In this document: piece after piece, positions 18,865 through 28,408 of the stretch | Layout of the letters: each line of letters starts with the position of its first letter | Numbering within the stretch: position 1 is the first letter of the stretch | Assembly: GCF_028204155.1 (NCBI RefSeq) | Contig: NZ_JAQLOI010000001.1 | Span: 744,001 to 808,000 of the forward strand | Origin: Vibrio algarum | GTDB lineage: Bacteria; Pseudomonadota; Gammaproteobacteria; Enterobacterales; Vibrionaceae | Direction of reading: 5' to 3' | DNA length: 64,000 bases | Position numbers and translations under genes: made by a program | The notes under the pieces: generated by a model | What the model was told of the DNA's origin: nothing | Database searches by the model: none | Seen by the model: only the letters and a program-made list of their open reading frames with translations

Positions 18865-20325
18865 ATGAATGTCCCATCGCTATTTAGTAAGTTAACCTCT
18901 TCATCTAATAGCAAGAATCAACTTAGAATAATAATCCAAGTTGATGCTATTTATATCGCGTCTTCTGTCAAGGCCGATGCAGAGACATTGCAGTTTCCTA
19001 TCCAATCGAGTTGGGAGGCTGCGTTACAAGTTGCAATTAGTTCGTTTGCAAACCACAAATATTCTGCAACGGTTGTTTTTAGTTCTCATTATTATCAAAG
19101 CTATCAAATAGAAAAACCGGAACTTCCTAAAGAAGAATGGGCCGTCGCTCTGCCTTTTTTATTGAAAGATCTGATTAATGAACGAGTAACCGAGATTGTT
19201 GCTGATGCTTATTTGTTGCCAGATGGTCGTCGAGCGCAAACTTATGTTCTAAGCAAGAAATATCTAACACCACTGGTTGATGTATTAGATAAAGCAAAGA
19301 TAACGTTAAGTCGAGTTATTCCAGAAGACGAAGTGTGGGGGCATGTACCGACAGAAATAGATAACTTCATGCTGCTTTATCGTGGGGTAAAAGACAGCTA
19401 TAAAGTCGGAGCTTTTGTAGAGACTAAAAGTAGGTTTCAAAGAGTAATACGAGGCGTTGTTTCTCCGCTTACTGGTGTTGCCTCCAGTGAATTGCAGCTT
19501 GACAGTATTGCACTTGAACTACAGAGGTCAATTGACTACCTATCATCTCAAATGCGCGATACCGCAATTAATCATCTATTGGTGATGTGTGATGAAGATG
19601 ATTCAAAGGAGTTAGCGAAGGCTTTATCTGAACGCCTTAATACTCAGGTGTCAGCGTTAAATAATACTGGTTTATGTGGTCAGGTACTATGTGACACGCT
19701 TTCATTAATCACTGATGATGGTGTGAATCTATACCCTAGTCATCTAAAACCCAAAAAAGAGCTATTTACACTAAGCAGTGTGGTATCGATATGGGTTCTT
19801 CTAGCGTTGGTTATGTGTGGGTATTATGGCTATATGGCATACCAAGTTTCTGTGACTGAACAAGTATTGAAAGTGAAGACAAGAAACAAAGAGCGACTAG
19901 CAGAAGAATTTGAAACACTTAGTTTTCAAGTTGCGAACAATAAACCTAATCCAACTATGCTTAAAGCAATTGAAAGAATAGAAGCCGATATTGACGCGAA
20001 AAAATCGACACTGGAAGTGATTCGTCATTTTGATGACTCTTTGAAGGAAGGCTATTCCGGAGTTATGACATCTTTGTCTGAATTAGGTAGAAATGATATC
20101 TCCATTTCCTATATTGAGTTAAATGAAAAAGTTCTGAATCTTAAGGGCGTCGCGAGAACACCAAGCAGTGTGCCCAAATGGGTAAAGCAATTTAAAACCG
20201 AACTTAATTTGGTTGGAAGAACCTTTGAAAGCATGAATATTGGGCGAAATGAACAAGATATTGTAACGTTCGAATTGGTAACGCAAGATGAATCGAAAAG
20301 CTTGCCTTCAGCGGGAGGAGAGTAA
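18865..20325 (+). CDS. mshI: MSHA biogenesis protein MshI (PilM/PilN-like)
   Basis: A 486-residue protein with an N-terminal cytoplasmic part (about 1-300) resembling the actin-like PilM/GspL fold, one membrane segment (about 310-330), then a coiled-coil periplasmic part ending in a PilN-like region. It would form the inner-membrane alignment complex of the pilus with MshJ and couple the ATPase to the secretin. It combines in one chain what PilM and PilN do separately in other systems (inference from architecture). Its stop directly abuts the mshJ start. Confidence 0.85.
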   Translation: MNVPSLFSKLTSSSNSKNQLRIIIQVDAIYIASSVKADAETLQFPIQSSWEAALQVAISSFANHKYSATVVFSSHYYQSYQIEKPELPKEEWAVALPFLLKDLINERVTEIVADAYLLPDGRRAQTYVLSKKYLTPLVDVLDKAKITLSRVIPEDEVWGHVPTEIDNFMLLYRGVKDSYKVGAFVETKSRFQRVIRGVVSPLTGVASSELQLDSIALELQRSIDYLSSQMRDTAINHLLVMCDEDDSKELAKALSERLNTQVSALNNTGLCGQVLCDTLSLITDDGVNLYPSHLKPKKELFTLSSVVSIWVLLALVMCGYYGYMAYQVSVTEQVLKVKTRNKERLAEEFETLSFQVANNKPNPTMLKAIERIEADIDAKKSTLEVIRHFDDSLKEGYSGVMTSLSELGRNDISISYIELNEKVLNLKGVARTPSSVPKWVKQFKTELNLVGRTFESMNIGRNEQDIVTFELVTQDESKSLPSAGGE

Positions 20326-20967
20326 ATGCAAACATGGAATAAGCTCTCAGAAAAGTTTGCACTATTATCTCAACGAGAAAAATGGTTGATATCAGTAGGC
20401 GGTTTAGTTGGGCTATTTTTTATCTTACTTACTCTGTTAATCGATCCAATTCAAAATCTAAGCACGATAAAGAAAAAGCAGAGCGATGCAGAGTCTTTGC
20501 AAATAACTAAATTTGAAACAGAAATAGTGTCATTAAAAGAACGTTTATTGGTTGATCCTAACGCTGAATTAGAGAAGCAACTCTCACAGCTTTCTGATGA
20601 AAGCCAGACACTATCTCTTGAACTTTCTGAATTTGTTGGTGGGTTAATATCACCTTCTGATATGGCCGAGTTACTAGAAACCGTTCTAGACAAGAGTTTG
20701 ACGTTAAAACTGGTGTCTTTACAGTCTCTTCCTGCCGAGTCGATACTATCCGATGCGAAAGAAAGTGCGGGTTATTTCATACACCCTGTAAGATTAGAGC
20801 TTACTGGAAAGTATTTTGATATTAAAGACTACCTAGCAGCATTAGAGTCAATGAAGGTGAAATATTTTTGGCGAAGCTTTCAATATGAAGTTGAAGCGTA
20901 CCCTAAAGCAAAATTAGTGTTAGTGGTATACACATTGGGGACAAGACAGGAGTTCATTGGTGGTTAA
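20326..20967 (+). CDS. mshJ: MSHA biogenesis protein MshJ (PilO-like)
   Basis: A 213-residue protein with a short cytoplasmic N-terminus, one membrane segment (about residues 21-42), a coiled coil (about 50-105) and a small periplasmic domain. This is the PilO/GspM architecture, and it is expected to pair with MshI in the inner membrane. GGAGGAGAG directly precedes the ATG. Its 3' end overlaps mshK by eight bases. Confidence 0.85.
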   Translation: MQTWNKLSEKFALLSQREKWLISVGGLVGLFFILLTLLIDPIQNLSTIKKKQSDAESLQITKFETEIVSLKERLLVDPNAELEKQLSQLSDESQTLSLELSEFVGGLISPSDMAELLETVLDKSLTLKLVSLQSLPAESILSDAKESAGYFIHPVRLELTGKYFDIKDYLAALESMKVKYFWRSFQYEVEAYPKAKLVLVVYTLGTRQEFIGG

Positions 20968-21295
20968 TTTTCGAATGAATCTAGGTGTGCTTTTGTTGGT
21001 TTTTTTAGCATCAAAAGTATTGGCTTCTCAAGATCCTACAGCGCCATTGAACTGGATTGAGCCAAAGGTGGCTGCTAGTAAGAGCGCGATAAAAAAATAC
21101 CCCGTACCAAGACTGCAAAGCATTGTATGTAAAGAAGATTCGGATTGTTATGCTGTGCTTGATGATAAGTTAGCCAATGTAAATGACGTGGTAAGTGGCT
21201 ACAAAGTAAAAATGATCACAGAGAAAGAAGTAACAGTCGTGCGAGGAAATACTTCGCATCATTTAGCTCTGTTTAAATCAGATATAAAGAATTAA
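20960..21295 (+). CDS. mshK: MSHA biogenesis protein MshK (PilP-like)
   Basis: A small secreted protein of 111 residues with an N-terminal signal segment (hydrophobic stretch then VLASQDPTAPL). The mature part has a CKEDSDCYAVLDD pair of cysteines and a short beta-rich domain such as PilP/GspC use to touch the secretin. I chose GTG at 20960, seven bases after AGGAG; TTG at 20957 and ATG at 20975 are in-frame alternatives. Confidence 0.8.
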   Translation: MVNFRMNLGVLLLVFLASKVLASQDPTAPLNWIEPKVAASKSAIKKYPVPRLQSIVCKEDSDCYAVLDDKLANVNDVVSGYKVKMITEKEVTVVRGNTSHHLALFKSDIKN

Positions 21296-21310
21296 AACTA
21301 AGGTTTGATA

Positions 21311-22927
21311 GTGATTATGCGTAAAGTTGTAATTGGAATTATTATTTCATCGTTGATGGGGTGTTCAATGGGACACCGCGATCCAGTAGAAATAAAAGAA
21401 GCCTTGAATGAAGCGGTCAATAATGCGAATAGTCGAAGTTTAGATGAACTCCCTGCATCTGTTCAGGCCGACTTAATGCCAGAACTGGATTCGCATGGCA
21501 GCACAGCATTAACGTCATTGAAACGCTTTCGAGTACAAGCAGATGGTGTTGAAGCTAAAACATTCTTCGCTAGTATCATCAATAATACGGAGTACAGTGC
21601 TGTTATTCACCCTGATGTATCTGGTCGCATTACCGTAACGCTATCTGACGTTACTTTAGATGAAGTACTTGATGTAGCTAGAGATATGTATGGTTATGAC
21701 ATCATTAAAAACGGGAAAATAATCCAAGTTTACCCAGCAGGAATGCGCACAGAAACGTTAGCGGTAGACTACTTACAGCTAAAACGAAGTGGGCGTTCAC
21801 TTACTACGATTACCACAAGTACAGTATCGACGGAAGATGATAGCGATGACTCTAGCAGTGATGATTCTAGTAGTTCCAGCAGTTCGAGTAGCTCTTCGAG
21901 CAACACGACCGGTGGTACAACAATTGAAACCACAAGTGAAAGTGATTTTTGGACTCAACTTCAAAGTGCGGCACAAGGTTTAATAGGCACCGAGGGCGGA
22001 CGAAGTGTTTCTGTTAACGCCCAAGCTGGTGTGCTGACGGTTCGCGCTCTACCAAGCGAAATTCGAGATATCAAACAGTTTCTAAATATTTCTCATGAAC
22101 GATTACAACGCCAGGTAATTTTAGAAGCAAAAATAATGGAAGTGACCTTAAGTGACGGGTATCAGCAAGGTATTAACTGGTCCAATATCGGTGCATCTAT
22201 TGGTGGTGGAACGGTAGATATCGCAAGAACAGCGCTTTCGAGTACGCTGCCTGGACAAGACGATATTGGTTCATTACTTGGCGGTCAAACCAACGTAACC
22301 ATTAGCGACGGCAGCTTTGAAGCCGTATTGAGTTTTATGTCTACTCAAGGTGATCTTAATGTCTTATCAAGCCCAAGAGTGACCGCCGCAAATAACCAAA
22401 AAGCGGTGATAAAAGTGGGAGTGGATGAGTATTATGTTACCGCAGTCAGTAATGATTACATTGAAGTAAATGATGAAACTGTTCTATCACAAGAGTATGA
22501 ACTAACACCATTTTTCTCAGGAATCTCATTAGATGTAACACCTCAAATCGATGCGAAAGGGAATGTGATGTTGCATGTTCATCCTGCTGTTATTGATGTA
22601 GAAGAAAAGACATATGACTTCTTAAATGATGCTCCTATGGCAAGTTCATCTATTCGCGAATCAGATTCAATTATTAGAGCAAGAGACGGAGATGTTGTGG
22701 TTATTGGTGGTCTCATGAAAACCAATACCTTGGATCAGGTTTCTAAAGTGCCTCTATTAGGCGATATTCCTGGACTTGGGTATTTATTTAGAAATACCAC
22801 GGAATATACCGAAAAAACAGAATTGGTTATTTTACTCAAACCAACCGTTGTTGGAGTACATACTTGGCAGCAAGAAGTAGAACGTTCACGCGATCTATTA
22901 CAGGAGTGGTTCCCTGACTCGGAGTAA
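21311..22927 (+). CDS. mshL: MSHA outer-membrane secretin MshL
   Basis: About 538 residues. A lipoprotein signal (SSLMGCS) is followed by a secretin/TonB short N-terminal domain (about 75-150), a Ser/Asp-rich linker with an unbroken run of a dozen serines (about 175-200), and the C-terminal secretin barrel (about 245-520) with VPLLGDIPGLGYLFRN. It forms the ring through which the pilus leaves the cell. The GTG at 21311 has AAGG seven bases upstream; ATG 21317 is possible. The stop is two bases before mshM. Confidence 0.92.
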   Translation: MIMRKVVIGIIISSLMGCSMGHRDPVEIKEALNEAVNNANSRSLDELPASVQADLMPELDSHGSTALTSLKRFRVQADGVEAKTFFASIINNTEYSAVIHPDVSGRITVTLSDVTLDEVLDVARDMYGYDIIKNGKIIQVYPAGMRTETLAVDYLQLKRSGRSLTTITTSTVSTEDDSDDSSSDDSSSSSSSSSSSSNTTGGTTIETTSESDFWTQLQSAAQGLIGTEGGRSVSVNAQAGVLTVRALPSEIRDIKQFLNISHERLQRQVILEAKIMEVTLSDGYQQGINWSNIGASIGGGTVDIARTALSSTLPGQDDIGSLLGGQTNVTISDGSFEAVLSFMSTQGDLNVLSSPRVTAANNQKAVIKVGVDEYYVTAVSNDYIEVNDETVLSQEYELTPFFSGISLDVTPQIDAKGNVMLHVHPAVIDVEEKTYDFLNDAPMASSSIRESDSIIRARDGDVVVIGGLMKTNTLDQVSKVPLLGDIPGLGYLFRNTTEYTEKTELVILLKPTVVGVHTWQQEVERSRDLLQEWFPDSE

Positions 22928-22929
22928 TC

Positions 22930-23773
22930 ATGTACCAAACCTTTTTTGGTTTTAAAAAAACACCATTTGGACTAACGCCAACGACGGAGTTATTTCAAGG
23001 GTTACCCCTCATTATGAAGCTCTGCAGACGGTTATTTCTGCGGTGAAAATGGGGGAGGGTTTGATTAAAGTTACCGGAGAGGTGGGTACGGGTAAAACGA
23101 TGGTCTGTCGGATGCTTATTAACCAGTTACCAGATGATGTAGGGTTAGTTTATTTACCTAACCCGGTACTTTCAGGGGATGGGCTACGCTCAGCAATAGC
23201 AAAAGAATTGGGTATCAATGGTGTAGAGACGAATCAAATGGTCGATGCAATCCAGCAAAAATTATTAGAGCTTTCTCTGCATGGTAAGCAGGTAATTACC
23301 TTAATTGATGAAGCGCAGGCACTGAGTGATGAAGCGTTAGAAACCCTACGTTTGTTTGGTAACTTAGAAACTGAAGATAAAAAATTGTTGCAGATAGTTT
23401 TGTTTGGTCAACCAGAATTAGACGAACGCTTGGAAGCCAATCATATGAGGCAGTTCAGGCAGCGTATTACGTTTAGTTCAATATTAAGGCCGCTAACTAT
23501 TTCGGAAGGGTGTGCCTATATTCAATATCGAATAGATATGAGTGGTGGAGACAAATCACTCTTCTCGTTGAGACAAAAAAAGCGATATGGAAAGCGAGTA
23601 AAGGTATCCCTAGATTGATTAATCAAATTTGCCACAAAAGCTTAATTTTAGCGTTTGGAAATCAACAGAAAACGATAAAAAATCAATTTATATATGACGC
23701 AATTCAAGATACCTACGATGCGCTCAAACCAAAATATAAAACGCCGACGTTATGGGGTTGGAGAACGACATGA
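22930..23773 (+). pseudogene. mshM: MSHA ATPase MshM (ExeA/AAA type), two single-base frameshifts
   Basis: Restored, this is a 281-residue AAA ATPase of the ExeA/GspA kind: it begins MYQTFFGFKKTPFGLTP, has Walker A GEVGTGKT, Walker B LIDEAQ and GIPRLINQICHK near the C-terminus. The ATG has GGAG five bases upstream. The frame is lost twice: at C4 23005-23008 (five Cs needed for GLPPHYEAL) and at A7 23575-23581 (eight As needed for RQKKAIWKASKG). Both are one-base losses in homopolymers, so sequencing error is the first suspect. As written, the product stops early and only fragments can be made. Its end overlaps the mshN start. Confidence 0.9.
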
Positions 23774-24873
23774 GTGTAATGAATAAAGCTCTAGCCGACA
23801 TTGAAAATAAAAATAAAGATGTTGAAAAAGAGTCGAAGATTGAAAAAGCAGAAATTACACCAGTGACAAGTAGCAATAAATTAGCATGGGCTGTTGGTGG
23901 CTTTACTTTAAGCTTATGTGTGGGTGGTTGGGCTGTTTCTCAGCAGATGACAACACTTGTTACCCCCATCTCTGAGCCGTTATCTATACCTACGCAAGAT
24001 GAGAGAACGGCGCAGCCAACAATAGCGACATCGATAAGCTCTTCACCGACATCAAAAGTTATCGAGAATGCAAACGTTAGCGTGTATGTAGAATCAAACC
24101 AATCAATCAATTCGGCAAAACCAATAACCGTGGTATCAAAAAAAGCCAGCTTAACTGTGAAGAAACCGACACCAATAGTGAAGAAACCTGTCGCTCCTCC
24201 AGTTTTAGTTGCGCAAGTAGCGACACCAGCGAAAAAAGAAAGTGTCGTAGGAAGTATGGCGGTTGAACAAGTTGAATTGACACCACGGCAACTGGCGAAT
24301 AACGCGATTGAAAGAGCAAAAAAAGAGCTTGATAGCAACAATTTAGATGGGGCTATTGCTGAGTTCGAAACCGCTCTTAAATATCAATCGTCAGATGAAG
24401 ATACTCGTCGACGTTTGGCAGCGCTATATTATGGTAAGAAAGATTTGCGCAAGTCTATAGAGCTATTGCAGCACGGAATCAGATTAAATGAAGACAGTCA
24501 GGCACTGAGAATTGCGCTATCTAAGATCCTAATAAAAGAAAATCAGCCAGAAGCCGCGCTTAGTTCACTTATTTACTTACCAAACGATGTAGATACAGAT
24601 TACCTTGCGATGCGTGCGGCACTTGCTCAGCAGATTAAAAACGGCACTGTCGCATTTGAAACCTATCAAATGCTGGTAGAAAAAGAACCAGACAGTGCTC
24701 GCTGGTGGCTAGGATTAGCAATACAACAAGAACGAAAAATGATGTATCCAGAAGCGAAAAAATCGTATCAACAAGCGATTGGCAGAGTTGGTGTATCAAA
24801 ACAGACGCAGGCATTTATACGTGATCGCCTGAGCCTTCTCGAGAGTTTAGAGGAAACGTCCAGTGCAAATTAA
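23770..24873 (+). CDS. mshN: MSHA biogenesis protein MshN (TPR protein)
   Basis: A 367-residue protein with one membrane segment near residues 38-58 (LAWAVGGFTLSLCVGGWAV), a Pro/Ser/Lys-rich periplasmic linker (about 60-165) and TPR repeats to the end (RAKKELDSNNLDGAIAEFE and following). The family is a pilus-assembly scaffold of poorly known role. The ATG at 23770 overlaps the mshM stop (ATGA) and has GGAG six bases upstream; an ATG six codons earlier is less likely. Confidence 0.85.
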   Translation: MSVMNKALADIENKNKDVEKESKIEKAEITPVTSSNKLAWAVGGFTLSLCVGGWAVSQQMTTLVTPISEPLSIPTQDERTAQPTIATSISSSPTSKVIENANVSVYVESNQSINSAKPITVVSKKASLTVKKPTPIVKKPVAPPVLVAQVATPAKKESVVGSMAVEQVELTPRQLANNAIERAKKELDSNNLDGAIAEFETALKYQSSDEDTRRRLAALYYGKKDLRKSIELLQHGIRLNEDSQALRIALSKILIKENQPEAALSSLIYLPNDVDTDYLAMRAALAQQIKNGTVAFETYQMLVEKEPDSARWWLGLAIQQERKMMYPEAKKSYQQAIGRVGVSKQTQAFIRDRLSLLESLEETSSAN

Positions 24874-26590
24874 ATTAAGAAAGAGACTCGGTGACCTGCT
24901 GGTAGAAGAAGGCATTATTACCGAACAGGCTGTAGAAGATGCACTGCTTGCTCAAAAGAAAACAGGAAGAAAACTGGGTGATATGCTCATTCAGCTTGGC
25001 TTCTTAACCGAAACACAAATGCTAGAGTTTCTGTCTCAGCAACTACTTCTACCCGTTATCGATCTTAGCCGTGCAGATATCGATATTGACGCCGTTCAAA
25101 TTTTACCAGAGGTACATGCTCGTCGACTTCGTGCTCTCGTGATAGGTAAAAATGGAGATACATTGCGCGTTGCAATGAGTGACCCTGCGGATTTATCTGC
25201 GCAAGAGTCACTTCTAACTCGCCTTTCTCAATATACACTTGAATTCGTTATCGCACCGGAGCATCAGCTCGTTGATGGTTTTGATCGTTATTATCGCCGA
25301 ACAAAAGAGATCGCCACATTTGCAGAGCAGTTACAAGCCGAGCATCAGACCACGGACGCGTTTGATTTTGGGCTATCAGAAGATGCTGATAGTGATGAAG
25401 TTACGGTCGTTAAGTTAATTAATTCACTATTTGAAGATGCCGTACAAGTAGGGGCATCGGACATTCATATAGAGCCAGATGCAAACGTACTTCGTTTAAG
25501 ACAGCGAATCGATGGTATTTTACATGAAACCTTGTTGACTGAAGTGAATATCGCCTCTGCGTTGGTGCTTAGATTAAAGTTGATGGCGAACTTAGACATC
25601 TCTGAAAAAAGATTGCCTCAGGATGGTAGATTCAATATTCGATCTAAAGGGCACTCCATAGACATACGTATGTCGACTATGCCGGTTCAACATGGCGAGT
25701 CAGTAGTTATGCGTCTCTTAGATCAAACCGCAGGTGTTAGAAAATTAGAAGAATCAGGATTACCCGCTGATCTGCTAGATAGATTCAGGCACCAGCTTAA
25801 GCGTCCTCATGGCATGATATTAGTGACAGGCCCAACAGGGTCCGGTAAGACAACCACACTGTATGGTGCGTTATCAGAGCTAAATGACGCCTCTAAAAAA
25901 ATAATCACAGCGGAAGACCCAGTTGAATATCGCCTACCTAGGGTGAATCAAGTTCAGGTCAACCCAAAGATTAACTTAGACTTTTCGACAGTGTTAAGAA
26001 CCTTTCTACGCCAAGATCCAGATATTATTCTTGTTGGTGAGATGCGAGATCAAGAGACAGTTGAAATAGGTTTGCGAGCAGCACTGACCGGACACTTAGT
26101 ATTGAGTACATTGCATACCAACGATGCGGTAGACAGTGCTTTACGAATGATAGACATGGGAGCGCCAGGCTACCTTGTTGCTAGTTCGGTAAGAGCGGTA
26201 CTTGCACAGCGACTAATCCGAAAAATATGCCCAGATTGCAGCGCGCCAATAGAGCTTGATACTGGGCAACATAGTTGGATAGAAAGCCGTTTTCCTAATC
26301 AGTCTAATGCCTCTTTTTTAAAAGGTCGAGGATGTCAAAACTGCAACCTAACCGGATATAAAGGTCGTATAGGTGTATTTGAATTATTAGAACTCGAAGA
26401 AGAGATGATGGATGCGCTTCGTGCGGATGATGCTGTCGGGTTTGCTAAGAAGGCAAGAAAAGCACCAGGGTATAAACCACTGTTAGCTTCTGCTATGGAG
26501 CTGGCTCTGAAAGGGGTGGTCTGTGTTGAAGAAGTGATGGCCCTCGGTGAAGGTGATACGTCAGGTAGCAGTGATCCTATTTACTTATAA
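24863..26590 (+). CDS. mshE: MSHA pilus extension ATPase MshE, c-di-GMP-binding type
   Basis: A 575-residue GspE/PilB-family ATPase. The N-terminus has the two MshEN half-motifs, RLGDLLVEEG...LLAQ and KLGDMLIQLG...LSQQ (about residues 8-60), shown in V. cholerae MshE to bind c-di-GMP. The ATPase core has Walker A GPTGSGKTTT (about 322) and Asp and His boxes, followed by CPDC...CQNC zinc ligands. It powers pilus polymerisation at the cytoplasmic face. GTG start with AGAGGAAA just upstream, overlapping the mshN end by 11 bases. Confidence 0.95.
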   Translation: MQIKLRKRLGDLLVEEGIITEQAVEDALLAQKKTGRKLGDMLIQLGFLTETQMLEFLSQQLLLPVIDLSRADIDIDAVQILPEVHARRLRALVIGKNGDTLRVAMSDPADLSAQESLLTRLSQYTLEFVIAPEHQLVDGFDRYYRRTKEIATFAEQLQAEHQTTDAFDFGLSEDADSDEVTVVKLINSLFEDAVQVGASDIHIEPDANVLRLRQRIDGILHETLLTEVNIASALVLRLKLMANLDISEKRLPQDGRFNIRSKGHSIDIRMSTMPVQHGESVVMRLLDQTAGVRKLEESGLPADLLDRFRHQLKRPHGMILVTGPTGSGKTTTLYGALSELNDASKKIITAEDPVEYRLPRVNQVQVNPKINLDFSTVLRTFLRQDPDIILVGEMRDQETVEIGLRAALTGHLVLSTLHTNDAVDSALRMIDMGAPGYLVASSVRAVLAQRLIRKICPDCSAPIELDTGQHSWIESRFPNQSNASFLKGRGCQNCNLTGYKGRIGVFELLELEEEMMDALRADDAVGFAKKARKAPGYKPLLASAMELALKGVVCVEEVMALGEGDTSGSSDPIYL

Positions 26591-26636
26591 TAAGAATTAT
26601 TTATTAAGATCCAATATGCGGAGTAAACAGTAAGCG

Positions 26637-27869
26637 ATGCCAAATTTTCGATATCAAGGGCGACAGTCCGATGGCAAGCAAGTAACAGGGGATGTTGATG
26701 CACCCACTGAAGAGCTAGCGGCTGATTCCTTGATAAACCGAGGTATTATCCCTACATCTATTACTGTAGGTGGTGAAAACAGCAGCGGGTTGGCGAATTT
26801 CGATCTCGCTAAAATGCTGACGCCATCTCTTCCTTTAGAAGTATTGGTTATATTTTGTCGTCAAATGTACAGCTTAACCAAAGCAGGGGTTCCGTTACTT
26901 CGCTCTATCAATGGCTTAGCGTCGAATACAGAGAATAAACAACTCAAAAAAGCCTTAGAAGAAGTCGTATCTGAGCTGACTAACGGCCGAAACCTATCAG
27001 CATCAATGGGAATGCATAGCCATGTATTTAGTCCGCTGTTTGTGTCTATGATCAGCGTGGGTGAAAACACGGGTCGGCTTGATGAGGTATTGCTTCAACT
27101 CAGTAACTATTATGAACAAGAGTTAGAAACAAGAAAGCGTATAAAAAGTGCGATGCGATACCCCACCTTTGTCATCGCTTTTGTTGTAATCGCCTTGGGT
27201 ATATTAAATTACTTCGTCATCCCCCAGTTTGCGAGTATGTTTAGCCGATTTGGTGTCGATTTACCACTACCAACGCGGATTTTAATTGGTACGTCTAACT
27301 TTGTCGTCTCGTATTGGGGTGCTATTCTTGCGGGAATCTTCGGTTCGTTATTTGCTTTTAAAGCCTGGATCTCCACCCTTAATGGCAGAGAAAAGTGGGA
27401 TGGTTTTCGATTAAAGATGCCTATCGTGGGGAGCATTGTTACTCGAGCTCAAATGGCCCGATTTTCTAGAACGTTCGCACTTATGTTGAAATCAGGTGTA
27501 CCACTAAATCAGTCTATAGCTTTATCTGCAGAAGCGATGGGAAACAAATATTTAGAATTGCGTCTGCTAGCGATGAAAAGTTCGATAGAAGCGGGCGGAA
27601 CGGTTTCAAATACGGCAATTAATAGTGGCATATTCACCCCACTCGTTATTCAAATGATATCCGTGGGTGAAGAGACTGGACGTATCGATGAGCTATTATT
27701 AGAAGTGGCTGATTTTTATGATAGAGAAGTAGACTATGATTTAAAAACACTAACGGCAAGGATAGAACCAATATTACTGGTTTTTGTTTCTGGTATCGTA
27801 TTGATACTCGCATTAGGAATATTTTTGCCAATGTGGGGTATGTTGGATGCTATTCAGGGCAAAGGTTAA
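26637..27869 (+). CDS. mshG: MSHA inner-membrane platform protein MshG (PilC/GspF)
   Basis: A 410-residue polytopic platform protein with two GspF domains (about 70-195 and 275-400), each with the FxRxxxxLxxxGVPLxxS pattern (FCRQMYSLTKAGVPLL and FSRTFALMLKSGVPLN). Three membrane segments are visible. It passes ATPase motion to the growing pilus. Confidence 0.93.
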   Translation: MPNFRYQGRQSDGKQVTGDVDAPTEELAADSLINRGIIPTSITVGGENSSGLANFDLAKMLTPSLPLEVLVIFCRQMYSLTKAGVPLLRSINGLASNTENKQLKKALEEVVSELTNGRNLSASMGMHSHVFSPLFVSMISVGENTGRLDEVLLQLSNYYEQELETRKRIKSAMRYPTFVIAFVVIALGILNYFVIPQFASMFSRFGVDLPLPTRILIGTSNFVVSYWGAILAGIFGSLFAFKAWISTLNGREKWDGFRLKMPIVGSIVTRAQMARFSRTFALMLKSGVPLNQSIALSAEAMGNKYLELRLLAMKSSIEAGGTVSNTAINSGIFTPLVIQMISVGEETGRIDELLLEVADFYDREVDYDLKTLTARIEPILLVFVSGIVLILALGIFLPMWGMLDAIQGKG

Positions 27870-27875
27870 CCGAGT

Positions 27876-28340
27876 ATGGTTCCGACAGTCTCTCCGCGGT
27901 TTTCGGTTTGGTTATTACTAATATCGATACTGATGTTTTCTGTATTATATGTTGGACAGAAGTTACAAGTTACAACGGTAGAAACGGCTTATGCCGTTGC
28001 TGCAAAACGAATGTTGAATAAGGCCAACTATTACAAAGAGAATTGGTTGATTCAAAAACGGCCGGAAACGATGCTAATTGAAGGGCAACAAATTCAATTT
28101 AATTCAGAAGGTTGGCCTTTACCAATCAAAAACGACATTGTTGATTGTGAGTACTGGCTTTTGCTACTAAATGAAAGCAAAGATGTATTTGGGCAGAAAT
28201 TTACAAGTATAAAAAGTAATAATATCGGAAATGGCTATATTTGTAGTTATTCTTATAAAGAACACAGTGCTATAATATTGAAACTTATAGATAAAAAGCT
28301 ATCAGTTAGTATTGATTTATCAGTGGTGCATATGAATTAA
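27876..28340 (+). CDS. mshF: MSHA biogenesis protein MshF
   Basis: A 154-residue protein with an N-terminal membrane anchor (about residues 11-27) and no known catalytic motif. Position six bases after mshG and before mshB matches MshF of vibrios. There is no type III prepilin cleavage motif, so it is not a classical pilin. Function is not established. Confidence 0.75.
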   Translation: MVPTVSPRFSVWLLLISILMFSVLYVGQKLQVTTVETAYAVAAKRMLNKANYYKENWLIQKRPETMLIEGQQIQFNSEGWPLPIKNDIVDCEYWLLLLNESKDVFGQKFTSIKSNNIGNGYICSYSYKEHSAIILKLIDKKLSVSIDLSVVHMN

Positions 28341-28408
28341 CAAAAGGTTAATCAAGTAAATGATACATATAGATAAAATGCGCCCCAAAGAAAAGGTTAG
28401 AAAATAGT

